A stretch of 64,000 nucleotides of DNA, taken from contig JBAMJV010005494.1 in NCBI GenBank assembly GCA_037951105.1, positions 1-64,000 on the forward strand. The letters run 5' to 3'. The stretch is from Echinarachnius parma. Lineage: Eukaryota > Echinodermata > Echinoidea > Clypeasteroida > Echinarachniidae. This document shows, piece by piece, positions 22,389 to 33,485 of this stretch. The position numbers were made by a program, and so were the translations under genes. The notes below the pieces were generated by a model. That model was given only the letters and a program-made list of their open reading frames with translations, did no database searches and was not told the DNA's origin. The stretch's first letter is position 1; every line of letters starts with the position of its first letter.

Positions 22389-22914
22389 TTAAAGGGGTAG
22401 TTTAGTTTTGGTAGAGAGGGCGCTGCACATCACAATTTTTTTTGTGAGGTAATGAAAAACTGAGTGTCGAATTAATGGCAGAATAAACTTTATTTGGTCA
22501 AAATCGACCCAGAAACGGCTGAAATATCAATAAACATATCTGATCTTATAATTATTTGGGGCCCAAATAATTAGATGATTTTTTCAACAAATTAAAAAAA
22601 TGCTTGCACTTTTTCAAAAAATTTCAAAAGCATTTTTTAAATAGTTGTTGATGATTTCTCTATTTAATCATTATTTCAATAAAACATCACATGCATAATT
22701 TTGTATGAAAAATGGTTGAATCCAATGCCTTTTTAGAAAGCGCCCTCTTGTGTTTTAATGGCTATTTTTTTAATGATAACAGGCTTTTTACTTAGTCGTT
22801 TGTAATTTTGTATACCTTTCGAGCATGGTAGAGTTATAACTATTAGTTTATAATGTTATTGTCCAGGTTTGGTTACTAAAGTTCAGCCTTACCAAAACTG
22901 TACTACCCCTTTAA
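22389..22914 (+). mobile_element. TTAA-bounded MITE, family C (526 bp)
   Basis: Starts 'ttaaaggggtagtttagttt' plus 'tgg' and ends 'ccaaaactgtactacccctt' plus 'taa', inverted repeats of about 23 bp. Single copy in this window. No ORF. The termini fit the TTAA-AGG pattern of families A, B and D. Confidence 0.85.
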
Positions 22915-23740
22915 CACATAAAATGTCAAAATATTACTTTTGTTTGATTTATCAGAATAATTGAAATCAAGAACCAACTAAGATTTGCTATTTATTTTGC
23001 TCTATTTTAAGTTTTTACTATATTTTAGCATCAATCTGGTCACAATTCTCTTTCACAATTACTGAAATTAGAAAAACAAATAACTCTCTATTCTAAAGAA
23101 TATTTTATATTAAGCATCAAATATGCTACTATTTTCTTTTTGTTTTATTTGTTCACAACTAAAAATCAATAAACAATTGAAACTCACTATTTATTCTAAA
23201 AAGTATTTGATGTTTTGCATAAACATGCAACACTGTTCTTTTTACTTTACAGACTTTTTACAGACAAAGGACCAAACTAACTAACAAACAAACACACCAA
23301 CAAACACTCGATGCAGACATAAAATGATTTATTTGCCGTGCTAGCGCAATGCAAGCAGATACCGACAGTGCATCACTAACAATAACTATACACTACGTTG
23401 ACAATCACATGATACAAATTAAGAAGCAAAAGGAATTTAAGGAAATTGATTTTGTTCCAACTTGATCTATTCAACAATAAACACAAGTTTACAACAAATA
23501 ATAGAGGTGAAACACATAAAGATGGGGGTGAGGGGGGGGGGTGATGGTGGGCACGATAGTTATTGCAAAAAATAATAAAAATTAATTTGTACAACAAAAA
23601 TGAAAACTTTTATTCTCTATCTTATTTATTTATCTACAGTATTTATTGATTTATTTTTACCTGCAGAAAAGTCATGTTATAATCTTTGATAGTCACTGGT
23701 GTTGTAATGTGTTGAACCAGTAAAAAACAATATAATACCT
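22915..23740. other. AT-rich intron, no feature recognised
   Basis: A G tract lies at 23532-23540. Otherwise there are no tandem units, terminal repeats or coding exon. Confidence 0.5.
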
Positions 23741-23908
23741 GGGCCTGTTGCATAAAGAGTTACAATCGATTGTAAAGTTGCAATTAATTGCAAGTCAGAA
23801 AATATGCACATAATATGAACAAATCAGATTTTCATATTTAGTCATATGATCTGGCTTGCAATTAATTGCAACTTTACAATCATTTGCAGCTCTGTCTGCA
23901 ATGGGGCC
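23741..23908. mobile_element. Short palindromic MITE, family G copy 2 (168 bp)
   Basis: 'gggcctgttgcataaagagt' and the complementary 'ctgtctgcaatggggcc' form the ends; 'gttgcaattaattgcaagtc' and 'gcttgcaattaattgcaac' continue the palindrome inward. Same family as 6074-6229. Confidence 0.8.
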
Positions 23909-24783
23909 AAGAACTATTACATTTGATGCTCTATATTATAAACTCAATTGTACATCATAATAATATTGGTGGCACTGGGAAAGAAATGTGTTAATTGTTA
24001 CATGCACTTTCTAACCTGAAGAAAAAGTGCATGTGTGCATTCTGGTTGAAATTTGCAAAATGTAAACAAAGTGGAACAAAGGAAATCAAATTATCAATGC
24101 AAGTCATAAAAGGTGAGTGTGCAAACCATGCATCTGAACGAAATGAAACAAAATGCAAAATGAGGATCAATACTCATTCCAACTAAAACATTCATGAATA
24201 AATAACGATTAAAATTACATAATTTTAAAGATCAATGCTATCAAGTGTGTCAATTTATTAAATGGTAAGAAATAAATGTAATGATCAATGCGGATAAAAG
24301 GGGCATTAAATCGAACAAATGTAGCAACAATCAATGAAAGAATAATTGAATTTAGTAATAAACATTGACAAATTACTTAGGACAAAATGATATAATGATT
24401 AATGAAAATCACATGCACAGTGCTCATGAAACCCAATGAATTGATTTTCAATGCAATTTTTGATGCATGTTCAATAAAACAAAAATGTAATGATCAATGA
24501 CCCTGTAAAAAGCTGGAGCAAAATCATTATCCACCATTAATGTTATACTTTGATAGATTAAGGGGAAAACTGTTAGCAATAGAAGTTTCGAAATGCTTTG
24601 AGAAAAATGGACCAATGATAATAGATATATGACTTAAAAAGAAAGGATAATCGAAATGTGAAAGTGCACATCATTAAAGAAAGGTCATTCACTCGTATTC
24701 CGATGGCAGAACTGTGTGAAGTGATCAATACTAATGGCAAATTAAGAAGGGGTTGATGAATTTATTGATTGAATAGTGCAACA
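23909..24783. other. AT-rich intron with scattered AATGATCAATG motifs
   Basis: 'aatgatcaatg' or close variants occur near 24281, 24393 and 24489, suggesting a very old tandem array with unit near 100 bp. Nothing else recognised. Confidence 0.4.
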
Positions 24784-25105
24784 TAATCAGCTGCATGCAA
24801 GTCAACATTAAATGGAACAATCATTTCTAACAAACTGGTTCATGTTATAAAGAGTATATAAAACATATTATACATAATTTATATATCACATTATATTATG
24901 TGAATAACAAAAGTAATTGTAACAAAGGGACATTCAGGCACAACTAGCCATAATCAGCTGCATGCAAGTCAACATTAAATGGAACAATCTTTTCTAACAA
25001 ACTGGTTCGTGATATAAAAACATATTATACATAATATATATCACATTATATTATGTGAATAACAAAAGTAATTGTAACAAAGGGACAATCAGGCACAACT
25101 AGCCA
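24784..25105 (+). repeat. Recent tandem duplication, about 166-bp unit, 2 copies
   Basis: Copies 24784-24948 and 24949-25105 are nearly identical: both contain 'ataatcagctgcatgcaagt', 'ggaacaatc', 'acaaactggtt' and 'gtaattgtaacaaaggga'. They differ by a short deletion and a few substitutions. Positions 25106-25434 show nothing recognisable. Confidence 0.95.
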
Positions 25106-25447
25106 TAGTACTTTACAACATACCCTATTAAAACTAAAGCGAAATTCATGAAATTTACTCCTTTCGGTTCTCGTAAAAAAATAGTCAGGCTTTGATCTAA
25201 GGAAAATGCATGTTAAAGCCACAATCCAATAGTCTTAAACAGGTTAATAATATCAATAATCTAATTATAACAGTCATGTGAGCCATTTCAATTGACTATG
25301 ACATGTTATTAATTCCACGTAGAGCAACTAACAGGCATCGCTTGCAAACAAAAGTAATCATACATGATTGAGGATTGTTTGATTGTGTTGAATAACATGC
25401 ATTCCCATTAATCCCAGACTGGGCATTTCAAAGCAATGAATGAGTTA

Positions 25448-25743
25448 ATAATACGAAATATATTACTCATTGCAGATATAGTATCGAAAATAATATCGCT
25501 AGTGATATTCGTTTGTCTCGCAATGTATGGTCAACAAGGGATCTAAAAGATCACGACGTTTCGTGCGCCGCTGCAACACTTTGTCAAGTGATATAATCTA
25601 ATGTAAGCAATAAAACATGAATGCTTACATTAGATTATATCACCTGACGAAGTGTTGTAGCGGCGCACGAAACATGATCTTCTAGATCCCTTGTTGACCA
25701 TACATTGCGAGACAAACGAATATCACTAGCGATATTATTTTCG
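25448..25743. mobile_element. Palindromic Penelope-like terminal insertion, 296 bp, with 13-bp target duplication
   Basis: Two copies of the same sequence are joined head to head about a centre near 25610. Each runs 'gcttacattagattatatca', then a hammerhead-like core, then 'cccttgttgaccatacattg' and 'cgagacaaacgaatatcact'. The left copy (minus strand) carries about 30 extra 3' bases ('gatatagtatcg' side) that the right copy lacks. It is flanked by the direct repeat 'aatgaatgagtta' (25435-25447 and 25744-25756). The same sequence forms the outer parts of 45378-46551, where it follows a GIY-YIG remnant, so I assign it to Penelope-like elements. No coding sequence. It is a fossil terminal fragment. 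Confidence 0.8.
25644..25673 (+). ncRNA. Hammerhead-ribozyme-like core (candidate)
   Basis: 'ctgacga', a hairpin and 'gaaac' occur in the order of the conserved hammerhead core (CUGANGA, stem II, GAAA). The hairpin is GUG...CAC with weaker inner pairs. One unpaired A follows CUGACGA, and stems I and III are not convincingly closed by eye. Penelope-like elements are known to carry hammerhead motifs in their terminal repeats, which supports the reading. The inverted partner at 25558-25588 has a diverged core. Confidence 0.4.
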
Positions 25744-25756
25744 AATGAATGAGTTA

Positions 25757-26300
25757 TTAACCGATTGCCTATGGAAACCTGGTGGATCCTGTATTAACTC
25801 TATGGGGATTGCAACATCTAGTAGGGAACAGGTTAACCCACTGCCTATGGAAACCTGGTGGATCCTGTATTAACTCTATGGGGAATGCAACATCTAGTAG
25901 GGAACAGGTTAACCCACTGCCTATGGAAACCTGGTGGATCCTGTATTAACTCTATGGGGAATGCATCATCTAGTAGGGAACAGGTTAACCCATTGCCTAC
26001 ATGAACCTGGTGGATCCTGTATTAACTCACTCTATGGGGATTGCACCATCTAGTAGGGAACAGGTTAACCCACTGCCTATGGGAACCTGGTGGATCCTGT
26101 ATTAACTCTATGGGGAATGCAATACCTAGTAGGGAACAGGTTAACCCATTGCCTATGGGAACCTGGTAGGTCCTGTATTAACTCTATGGGGGTTGCAACA
26201 TCTAGTAGGAAACAGGTTAACCCGTTGCCTATATGGGGACCCTGGTAGGTTCCTGTATTAACTCTTTGGGATTGTAAACTTGAGTAGGGAATGCGTTAAC
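25757..26300 (+). repeat. Tandem array of family K, 76-bp unit, 7 copies
   Basis: 'gcctatggaaacctggtgg' recurs at 25767, 25843, 25919, 25995, 26075, 26151 and 26227. The spacing is exactly 76 bp except for one 80-bp step, caused by an extra 'actc'. Units begin 'ttaaccca.tgcc' and end 'agtagggaacagg'. Single-copy relatives elsewhere in the window have TTAA at both ends, so this is a MITE converted into a satellite-like array. It starts at the right target duplication of the Penelope-like insertion. Confidence 0.95.
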
Positions 26301-26646
26301 GCATTCTTAAGTGGGGGCAGTGACACTTCCGATGGTAAAAATGGAATCAATAAAAGATAGGCCTATTTATATTTCAAATTCAATCTCTACATCCTCAAAG
26401 TCCATGCCTATTTTAGAAGCAATCTCTTTGTGTATTTTCAAAGGGTCCTTCTATTCAAAATGTTTCTATGTATCTCTTATTCTTTTTCTCCTTCAATAGA
26501 GTACTGGTGTAGTCAAATTATCCATACGCAAAGACAAGAGAGCCTCAAAAGTAGCCCCTAAAAGGAAGATATCATTTTGTCCTGATAGAAAATAAATGCA
26601 CCTTCAATTTCAAAGTAGTAATATGCATACAATCCATTCCTCCATT
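26301..26646. other. Intron sequence, no feature recognised
   Basis: AT-rich, without terminal repeats, tandem units or coding exon. Confidence 0.5.
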
Positions 26647-27126
26647 TGTGACCTTACACCACAAAACGACCAATAAGTCTGGGAAATGATTATGCTAATT
26701 TTCACATGACATCACAGAAGAATTCATTACCTTTAAAATGGTATATAATTTGTTATATTTAGACAAGGCAAACCCTCTAAAAAAATGAGCGCCAAAGATT
26801 TTGAAAATAGCTGAAGCAGTTTTAAAACAAGGGAGTAACGGGCCACTTCAAAGATCAGCGTCCATTCAAGCGCTGTAGTCTGATATTTTTTATTCAACGA
26901 AAAAATATACTTAAACATGATTTCTGACGATCAGAATTTCATAGAAAAAATATACTTAAACATGATTTCTGACGATCAGAATTTCATAGAAGGTAGATTA
27001 AGATACATTCATTCAAGAAATACAAAAATACTGAATCTCATACTTTTAACCAAATTTGACTATTTCAGCTAATAACAGAGAAACTATATCCGCGACATAA
27101 CGGTCGTTTTGTGGTGTGAGGTCACA
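26647..27126. mobile_element. TIR element with TGTGACC ends, 480 bp
   Basis: The left end 'tgtgaccttacaccacaaaa' and the right end 'ttttgtggtgtgaggtcaca' are inverted repeats extending to 'cgacc' on each side. The body contains an exact tandem duplication of about 45 bp ('tatacttaaacatgatttct' at 26907 and 26949). The terminus resembles family I (42668 and 55663), suggesting a shared superfamily. No transposase. Confidence 0.85.
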
Positions 27127-27445
27127 TTTATCAATCTCTCTATATCTGTGTGGCTATCATTGGTAAAAAAAATAATAAATAAAATCGCTCCATTAATCCA
27201 TTAGGTTAAACAAAAACATGCGTATCAATTTGCTGCAAATGAAATGTAATCATGTCTTGATCTCATGCATGGATGGAACCCCCAAAGTGGAGGATACATT
27301 GGAAGCAATAATGTTGTCATGTTGATGTATCAATCACATTAAGTTATTTATAGGATCGTACCATTCAAGATATTGTCTCCTCTCCCTGTCCCTCTCCTCT
27401 CTCTCTCACTCCCTCTTTTCAAAATTCATTTGTCTAATTGTCCAT

Positions 27446-27752
27446 CTGGGGGTGTTTCACAAAGATCCTATTAAGTTGAACTTAACTCTAAGTTGGACTT
27501 ACAAAGTATGGAAAGCCATTGGTTTCTTTGAAAACAAATTGTAAAAGTCCCTTTAAAAGGCATAAAATGTTTTTTTAAATCATTCATATTTTTATATTAT
27601 CAATGTGATTTCACGTTCTTCCTGTAAAATTCATGAAAAGTGAATTTTTGCTTTTGAATATATTTTATTCCAAGGCTACAAATGGCTAACCATACTTTTT
27701 AAGTCCAACTTAGGGTTAAGTTCAACTTATGATCTTTGTGAAATGCCCCCTG
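27446..27752. mobile_element. Long-TIR MITE, family F copy 2 (about 307 bp)
   Basis: 'ctgggggtgtttcacaaag' at the left and 'gatctttgtgaaatgccccc' at the right, with 'gttgaacttaactctaag' and its complement inside. A (TC)n-rich stretch precedes it at 27375-27420. Confidence 0.9.
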
Positions 27753-27879
27753 GACTGTCTACATGCCATTTGTGTCATTTAGCCTCTGTCAAAGATGCTG
27801 CTAGGTTCGAAAGCTGAGGCCCCCTATTATATACCTAACTTTCAATTTGTCTAACATTAATATCAGCAGACTATCCATT

Positions 27880-28500
27880 ACAAACATATTGATGTGTCCT
27901 TTCAAACTTTATTTACCTGACTCCGCACATATATCTCTAAGTCTAATGCATTGTATGATACCTTCTCTCCCCAATCAGCCAATGCCAATAATCACTTATC
28001 TCAGTCGTGCACATGTCTACATGCACATACATTCCTAATCCATACATTGCAGGCAACACTTGCAAGCAATAGTATTGGCCTTTTGATAAATAATAGAATA
28101 ATAAACATTGATTATATAATGCATCAATTTACACCAATTGAGTTATTTTGAGGGTCCTAATATTACACGTTTTACATGTTACATACTCCCTCCTATTCAG
28201 CAAAAGCCAACAATCACTTATCTTTTCCTGATTCCGCACAATGCAAGCAATAATATTCGTCTTTTGATGCATCAATTAGTGATATATAGGGTCCTAATAT
28301 CATTGAACACCTCCCCGCCCCCTCTCTCCCCCCCTCCCTGGCCATTCATCTATTTCTGCATTCATACGATGCACGTAATACATTACATACTCCCTCTTCC
28401 ATTCAACCAATGCCGACAATCACTTATCTCTTTCTCGCGTGTCTACTTTTATCCCGATTCATTTTATCGACTGCGACTCCCTAAATCCCCGTCTGTCATA
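27880..28500 (+). repeat. Diverged tandem repeat, about 200-230-bp unit, 3 copies
   Basis: 'aatcacttatct' preceded by 'ccaatgcca' or 'aaagccaaca' recurs near 27990, 28215 and 28420. Each is preceded by 'catactccctc' or 'taccttctctcc' and followed by a Dralike 'cgcaca/cgcgtg' segment. The plus-strand reading frame across it is Pro/Ser/Ile-rich and follows the repeat, so I do not call it a gene. Confidence 0.65.
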
Positions 28501-28564
28501 ACTACTCAAATCCCCATCCCTTATCTTCCATCCACCCGTCCATCTTTATCTCACCAATAGCTGG

Positions 28565-28788
28565 CCTGATTTGACAAAAGGAAGCAACTAACAATTTTTA
28601 TGGATAGTACGCGTTTTACTTGTGTTGGGGTAATTGAGATAATATGCTCTACACAATGGTGAACAAATCAAAGTCACCTGACATTCCATTCATGAGAAAT
28701 TAATAGGTCACAAGGAAGTAACTGCACAAATATCATCATTTACAAGAAAACTGCCAATTGTCAGTTGCTTCCTTTTGTCAGATTATAG
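28565..28788. mobile_element. TIR element with GACAAAAGGAAGC ends (about 224 bp)
   Basis: 'ctgatttgacaaaaggaagc' plus 'aactaacaat' at the left is the inverse of 'attgtcagttgcttcctttt' plus 'gtcagatta' at the right. Confidence 0.75.
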
Positions 28789-28889
28789 CTCCAGAAGAAC
28801 AAATGGCTTTCTCACGTGATGTTTTGCTTTCTGTCAGTTACAATCTTCTCTCCTCCCCCAGTGTCTCGGATTTCCGACTCTACTTTAAA

Positions 28890-29155
28890 GGGAGACTAAA
28901 GTTCTGAGCCCATATTCATGAAAGCCTACTAGTAATAGTTCATTGCTAAGTCTATTTTGGATGATGTGGCTAAGAATTAAACACAGTATATTTTAGTTAC
29001 TAACTAGGGTTAACTTAGTGGGTATACCTAGGGTTTACCGAGCTAACCCTAGTTGGGAACTAGGAAAACTGTCTGTTGCTCAATAAACTATATCATTTGA
29101 AGTACACTCAGCAAGGAGCTATTAAGCTAGTCGGTTTAATGAATATGGGGCCTCG
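28890..29155. mobile_element. TIR element with GCCCATATTCAT ends (about 265 bp)
   Basis: 'gagcccatattcatgaaagc' and the complementary 'tttaatgaatatggggcct' bound it; internal 'aactagggttaac' and 'gctaaccctagttggg' form a further hairpin. A C tract follows at 29190-29201. Confidence 0.65.
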
Positions 29156-29324
29156 GGCAGCCCCAAAAATACACGGGGGCGACGGGCTATTCCCCCCCCC
29201 CCGAAACCTTTTTTTTCCCCCTCAAAACTTTCAAAATAAGCCCTCGTGAAAATAAAGTATTTTGGGGGTTGGCCTAGGGTAACTAACAAAGAGAGAACAT
29301 GAAATTCCTAACATGTAACTCTCA

Positions 29325-29440
29325 TCTAGAAGTAAGCTGGTATTTAGACAATTTTCTGTTCGGGCAAGTAAAATTTGAAATGTATGCTTTTCCTTGCCTT
29401 TACAGACCAGTAGAGAGAAAAGTTAGTGTGGGGGCTTATG
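29325..29440. repeat. Dispersed GGCAAGTAAA repeat, copy 2
   Basis: 'tcatctagaagtaag', 'cgggcaagtaaaattt' and 'agagagaaaagttagtgtgg' correspond to 11585-11870 in inverse order. Confidence 0.55.
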
Positions 29441-29816
29441 TTTTATTTATGCAGGCCAAATATCATTATGAATAATACATTTAGTAAAGGGTAATAGGTT
29501 TATGGTAACTTTAATGTTATGCAAGGCCCGCTGGAAGAAGAGTGTCCATCACTGAAGTGGCAACCCTGGGTAAATAAAACATCACTATTATCATTGTTAT
29601 GTAACTCGAGTGACCATGGCAGTTCATTTTACTCCCTGCCTTTTTTTTTGTCTGCAGTATTTTCGTTTCTAGGAAAAATCACTTCGCTTTTATCCAGTTA
29701 TCAGATTCCTCCCATCAAACCTCATCAGGTTACATCACTCCTGAAGGTGGAGGAAGGCTCCTCCATTATTGGCCGTTCCATTCTGCCACCAGACATGCAT
29801 TTATATGTCACTCTCA

Positions 29817-30422
29817 TCCAGGGGCATAGCTAAGGTGTTTTCCAGTAGGGGAGCATGAGGGGGTCTTGCATTTAGATTCCAATGAATATACATATGTTAA
29901 AGGGGGTAAGTACGGTATCTTGTTATGGATAAAGGGGGCACAGGGGGCACAAACGAGCCCACCCCCCCCCCCCCCAATATAGCTATGTACAATGTTGCCT
30001 GGCATAGAGCTAGGGAGCAATTATCTCCACGTTCAGGCCCTAAACAAAGCTTTTGAATTTCCAATTGCTATTGACCATCTCTGCGAAACGCGGAGATAAT
30101 TGCACCCTAGCTCTGTGCCAGACAACTTACATAGCTAAGACCCTTTCTTGAAACGAGCCCCTGGTTTTCACTCGACAGGCAAAGAGTCCATTTAGTCCAT
30201 TTAGGTGAGTGGAAGTTATTATATTCCCTTATTAAAGAAGAGACATGATTTCGGCCGAACGTGATTGTATTTGCCTTTAACATAACATGATTTTGGCCAA
30301 TTACATCTGACAATTTGTTTCCTGCAAGCATGCTCTTTTGGTGGGGGCCACCTGGGGGCACAAACAATTGTGGGGGTGGTACATCCCCCCCCCCCCCGGA
30401 CCCTCTGTAGCTGCGCCCCTCC
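29817..30422. mobile_element. TIR element with GGGGCATAGCTA ends, 606 bp, with nested MITE
   Basis: 'ccaggggcatagctaagg' at the left is inverse to 'tgtagctgcgcccctcc' at the right, with G/C tracts just inside (29960-29974, 30385-30397). A second, smaller inverted repeat is nested at 29993-30127: 'gttgcctggcatagagctag' against 'ctagctctgtgccagacaac'. The nested unit separates homologous outer sequence, so it is the younger insertion. Confidence 0.7.
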
Positions 30423-30429
30423 TCGCATC

Positions 30430-31300
30430 TCATCGATGTATTCCCATCTGTACCGTTATCTCTTAGTCTTCAGTTGTTCTTTATGTTCTTGTCTGTATCT
30501 ATTTCCAATGTTCTTTCTCTGATCCAGTTTATGAAATGTTTGTTCTTTCTGATTGTGTTTATGTACCCCATTCTTTCTCCTTATTAACAATATGATGTTT
30601 ATGTTTTCTTCTGTTCATTGTATTTCAGCTTACTTGCTGATGTATATCTCTATTCCATACTATGTATATCCCCATATAGATTAAATTTGTCATCTCTTTT
30701 TGTTTCCTATCGTGATTCAATTTCATTTGTATTACCCTTTCTTCCATTTTGTCTGTTTTTCATGTGTTTTATTACTTACCCTTTTCTCAAGTTTTTCTAC
30801 AAACCCTTTTTTTCTTTTTCATTATCATTTCATCGCCGTCTACCACCTCATTTCATTTTGAAAAGATCTCCAATGTCTTTGAACCCTACGTTTTCTTTCT
30901 CTTTTCCTTGAACTTTGTTTCTTTCTTCATATTGGCTGTCTCCTAAAGTTTTCTCTTCATTTCTTCTTTTCTTTTCTCTTTCTTTGAACATGTTACATGT
31001 CTCTGAACCTTTTATTTAATTTTGTTGTGTCTTGTACTTAGTATTTCATTGTATTTCTCTCTTCATATTGGCTCTGCCTTCATGTTTCTCTCACTTCATC
31101 CCACATCATTCTGAAAAGATCTCTGATGTCTTTGAACCTGATGTTTTCTCTTCACTACATCTGTCTTTTCTCTTTCTTTGTACGTCTCTGACCCTTTATT
31201 TTATTTCTTTGTGTTTCGCGTACTTCTCTTGCCATTTTGCTCTCCCCTCAAGTTCCTCTCACTCCATCTCGGGTCATTTTGACAAGCTTTCATCCCAAGT
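30430..31300 (+). repeat. Pyrimidine-rich stretch with about 250-bp diverged tandem units
   Basis: Strong C+T bias on the plus strand. 'cattttgaaaagatctccaa' (30858), 'cattctgaaaagatctctga' (31106) and 'cattttgacaagctttcatc' (31277) mark repeat units, each followed by 'tctttgaacc' and a T/C run. The long Phe/Ser/Leu-rich frames follow this composition and are not credible genes. Confidence 0.7.
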
Positions 31301-31924
31301 CCTCCAACCCCTTTTAGGAAATCCCCTTCCCATCCTAACCGCTATCTCCTTGTTTACCAAACTCTCGCGCCCGCTAACCTTTAAAAAAAATCCTCTCGCC
31401 AAAATAAATTGTTTATTGCGGGTGGTGTGAAGTCCTTGAAGAGAGGGGATATACACCCACCAAAGGGTAGCTTGACCCAAAACATTTATCATTTTGTTGG
31501 GTGAGAGCGAAAAGGACGTTGAGGCGATTTTGACAAAAACTGAATTGTTCATGTCATCTTGTAGATCGGAAACACCTCTATGTGGTGCCAAATTTTCAGA
31601 TAATAATTATGTCTAATTTGGGGAATATTCATCCAATATGAAAGAGAGCTACACTTGGTTTCTATATGGATTTCAAATTATAAACATGATTATCTAAAAA
31701 GTACAAAAAGTAACATAGCGCCCTTCTCTTCCTCAACCCACAATTTGCACATCCTATTCAGTTGTCGCTCATTTCAACTGGATGTGGTTTTGTTATTTTT
31801 TGGGGTCATATTTTCTTATTGATTAATGTTTTGTGGCATCTTGTATCTACATTGTGAAGAACGAAGAGTCTGTCCAATGATCTACATACATTATATACCT
31901 TCTCATATCATATCATACTATACA
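31301..31924. other. Intron sequence, no feature recognised
   Basis: No repeat ends, tandem array or exon seen. Confidence 0.5.
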
Positions 31925-32170
31925 GGTAGCATAATTTGGAAAGGGATTCCTGATGATTTGAAAGATCTATTAAACTCTCGTTATAGTTTCCAGAGATCAT
32001 TTAAAAGATACCTTCTCATAGAGAATGATTCTGCATAAAACCCTGTAAATATATATTCAAAATAATCACTTTTGTAAATATTGTAAATATGTTGCAAATG
32101 GTGGTCTTCGTATGCAGACATACATTATGAACGGATGTTATAATTTTGTTCTGGAAACATATTTGTCTGA
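31925..32170 (+). pseudogene. Fragment of a non-LTR retrotransposon (LINE) reverse transcriptase C-terminus
   Basis: The plus frame from about 31928 reads GSIIWKGIPDDLKDLL, then NSRYSFQRSFKRYLL, and stops at 32036-32038. The pattern G..WN.IP..LK......F.R.LK.YLL is what is commonly seen at the C-terminal tail of LINE reverse transcriptases of the CR1, Jockey and I type. A short 3' untranslated tail with 'gtaaatattgtaaatatg' follows. Only about 37 residues remain; the 5' part of the element is missing. The insertion is cut off by the family D fragment at 32171. Clade cannot be assigned. Confidence 0.55.
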
Positions 32171-32249
32171 GCTTGTTGGTGGAATAGACTACTAAAGATG
32201 CTACCTTTCATTTATAAGAGTATTTTGTTTGGGTGGTGGTACCCTTTAA
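32171..32249 (-). mobile_element. Terminal fragment of family D MITE (79 bp)
   Basis: Reads on the minus strand as 'ttaaagggtaccaccaccca' followed by 'tcttataaatgaaaggta' and 'agtagtctattccacc', matching the first 80 bases of 57157-57581. Truncated. Confidence 0.85.
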
Positions 32250-33485
32250 ATCCACACACATATATTGGAGGATAAATGAACTATCACAGGAATCCTCTAA
32301 CAATAAACATTCCCAATCTCTTATCATCTGAGAAAGCTAAAAATGTTATTCCAAAAGCCAAACTGGATGATAAGGATATCAACTGCCCAATCCTCTGAAA
32401 ATAAACATCTCGAGCCCATCTCTTCTCACATAAGGAAACCTAAAGTCTCTTAACCTTCAAATGTCATATAAAGTATATGGTCATCAGGTTATGTTATTTT
32501 CAAGATATATATGTATTCTTTAGAGCAAGACCTCTTCACTTGACTTTTCAAATAGATAAATAACATGCATTATGCATTCATACTTGCTATATCAGTTTAG
32601 AATCTCTTAAAATGCACATTTCAATTTCCGACATTACAAATGTTCTCGAAATGTTGCAGGCAACAAAAATTGATAAAGCTCTTTTCGAGCGGGACAATTT
32701 AATGAAATCTGTCCAAGATTATGCCAGGATGGAAGGATGAAAAAGTAATAACGAAATATTCAGAATAAAAAAGGGGAACACGGAAGAAGTGAAAATAAAA
32801 TATTTGAAATAAAAAAGAGAACGATATAATGTGGGAAATAGACATATGTCCAATTAATGCCGATGGCACGATCTCATTTGCGGGTAGTTTCTCGACAAAC
32901 AACCAACGAGGAACACAATTCATACTCAATTAATCAATGCAATATGAAGGAGCGCAGAGGGTGGCATACAAACAAATGAGGGGGAAAATGCTCCAAAATC
33001 AATTAATTCAATGTGTGGTGAACGAATTTGGAGCATGGCAACTGAAAAATAAAACGGCAGACTTTTGTTTAAATTAATAATAATAAAAATATGGATCAAT
33101 TGCCAGTGCTCAACCCCCCGAATAAAATCCATCATCCATTCATTCTCGTCCTTAATTGGCAGACAACGCCGTCCATTGATACAAAAGAACATTTTGAAAA
33201 AGAAGCATTAAATGCTAAATCGATTTATATATATGGGAACTTGTTCGTCTGTCAAGTTTGATAATGGCACACATTGTCAGAGCCAGACGATTGCTAACAG
33301 CATCCAAGGTCTGTGAGGGTAGGAAACCTTCCGATCAGCAAATCTAATTATCTGACATTTTCCCAAAGTACCACCTTTTATTTCAAAGGAACCGACAGAA
33401 CACTGACTGTCATCTTTTTATTTCTCTTCGGTGAAAATTGGAAGTACAAAGAACATTGCAATTAATGAATTGAATGTTTTATTGG
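32250..33485. other. Intron stretch without recognised repeats
   Basis: In contrast to its surroundings I found no terminal inverted repeats, tandem units or window-internal copies here. 32640-33480 has several AT-core motifs ('caattaatgcc', 'caattaatcaatgc', 'atcaattaattcaatg') of the type homeodomain proteins bind. Reading frames are short and unfamiliar. Confidence 0.45.
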
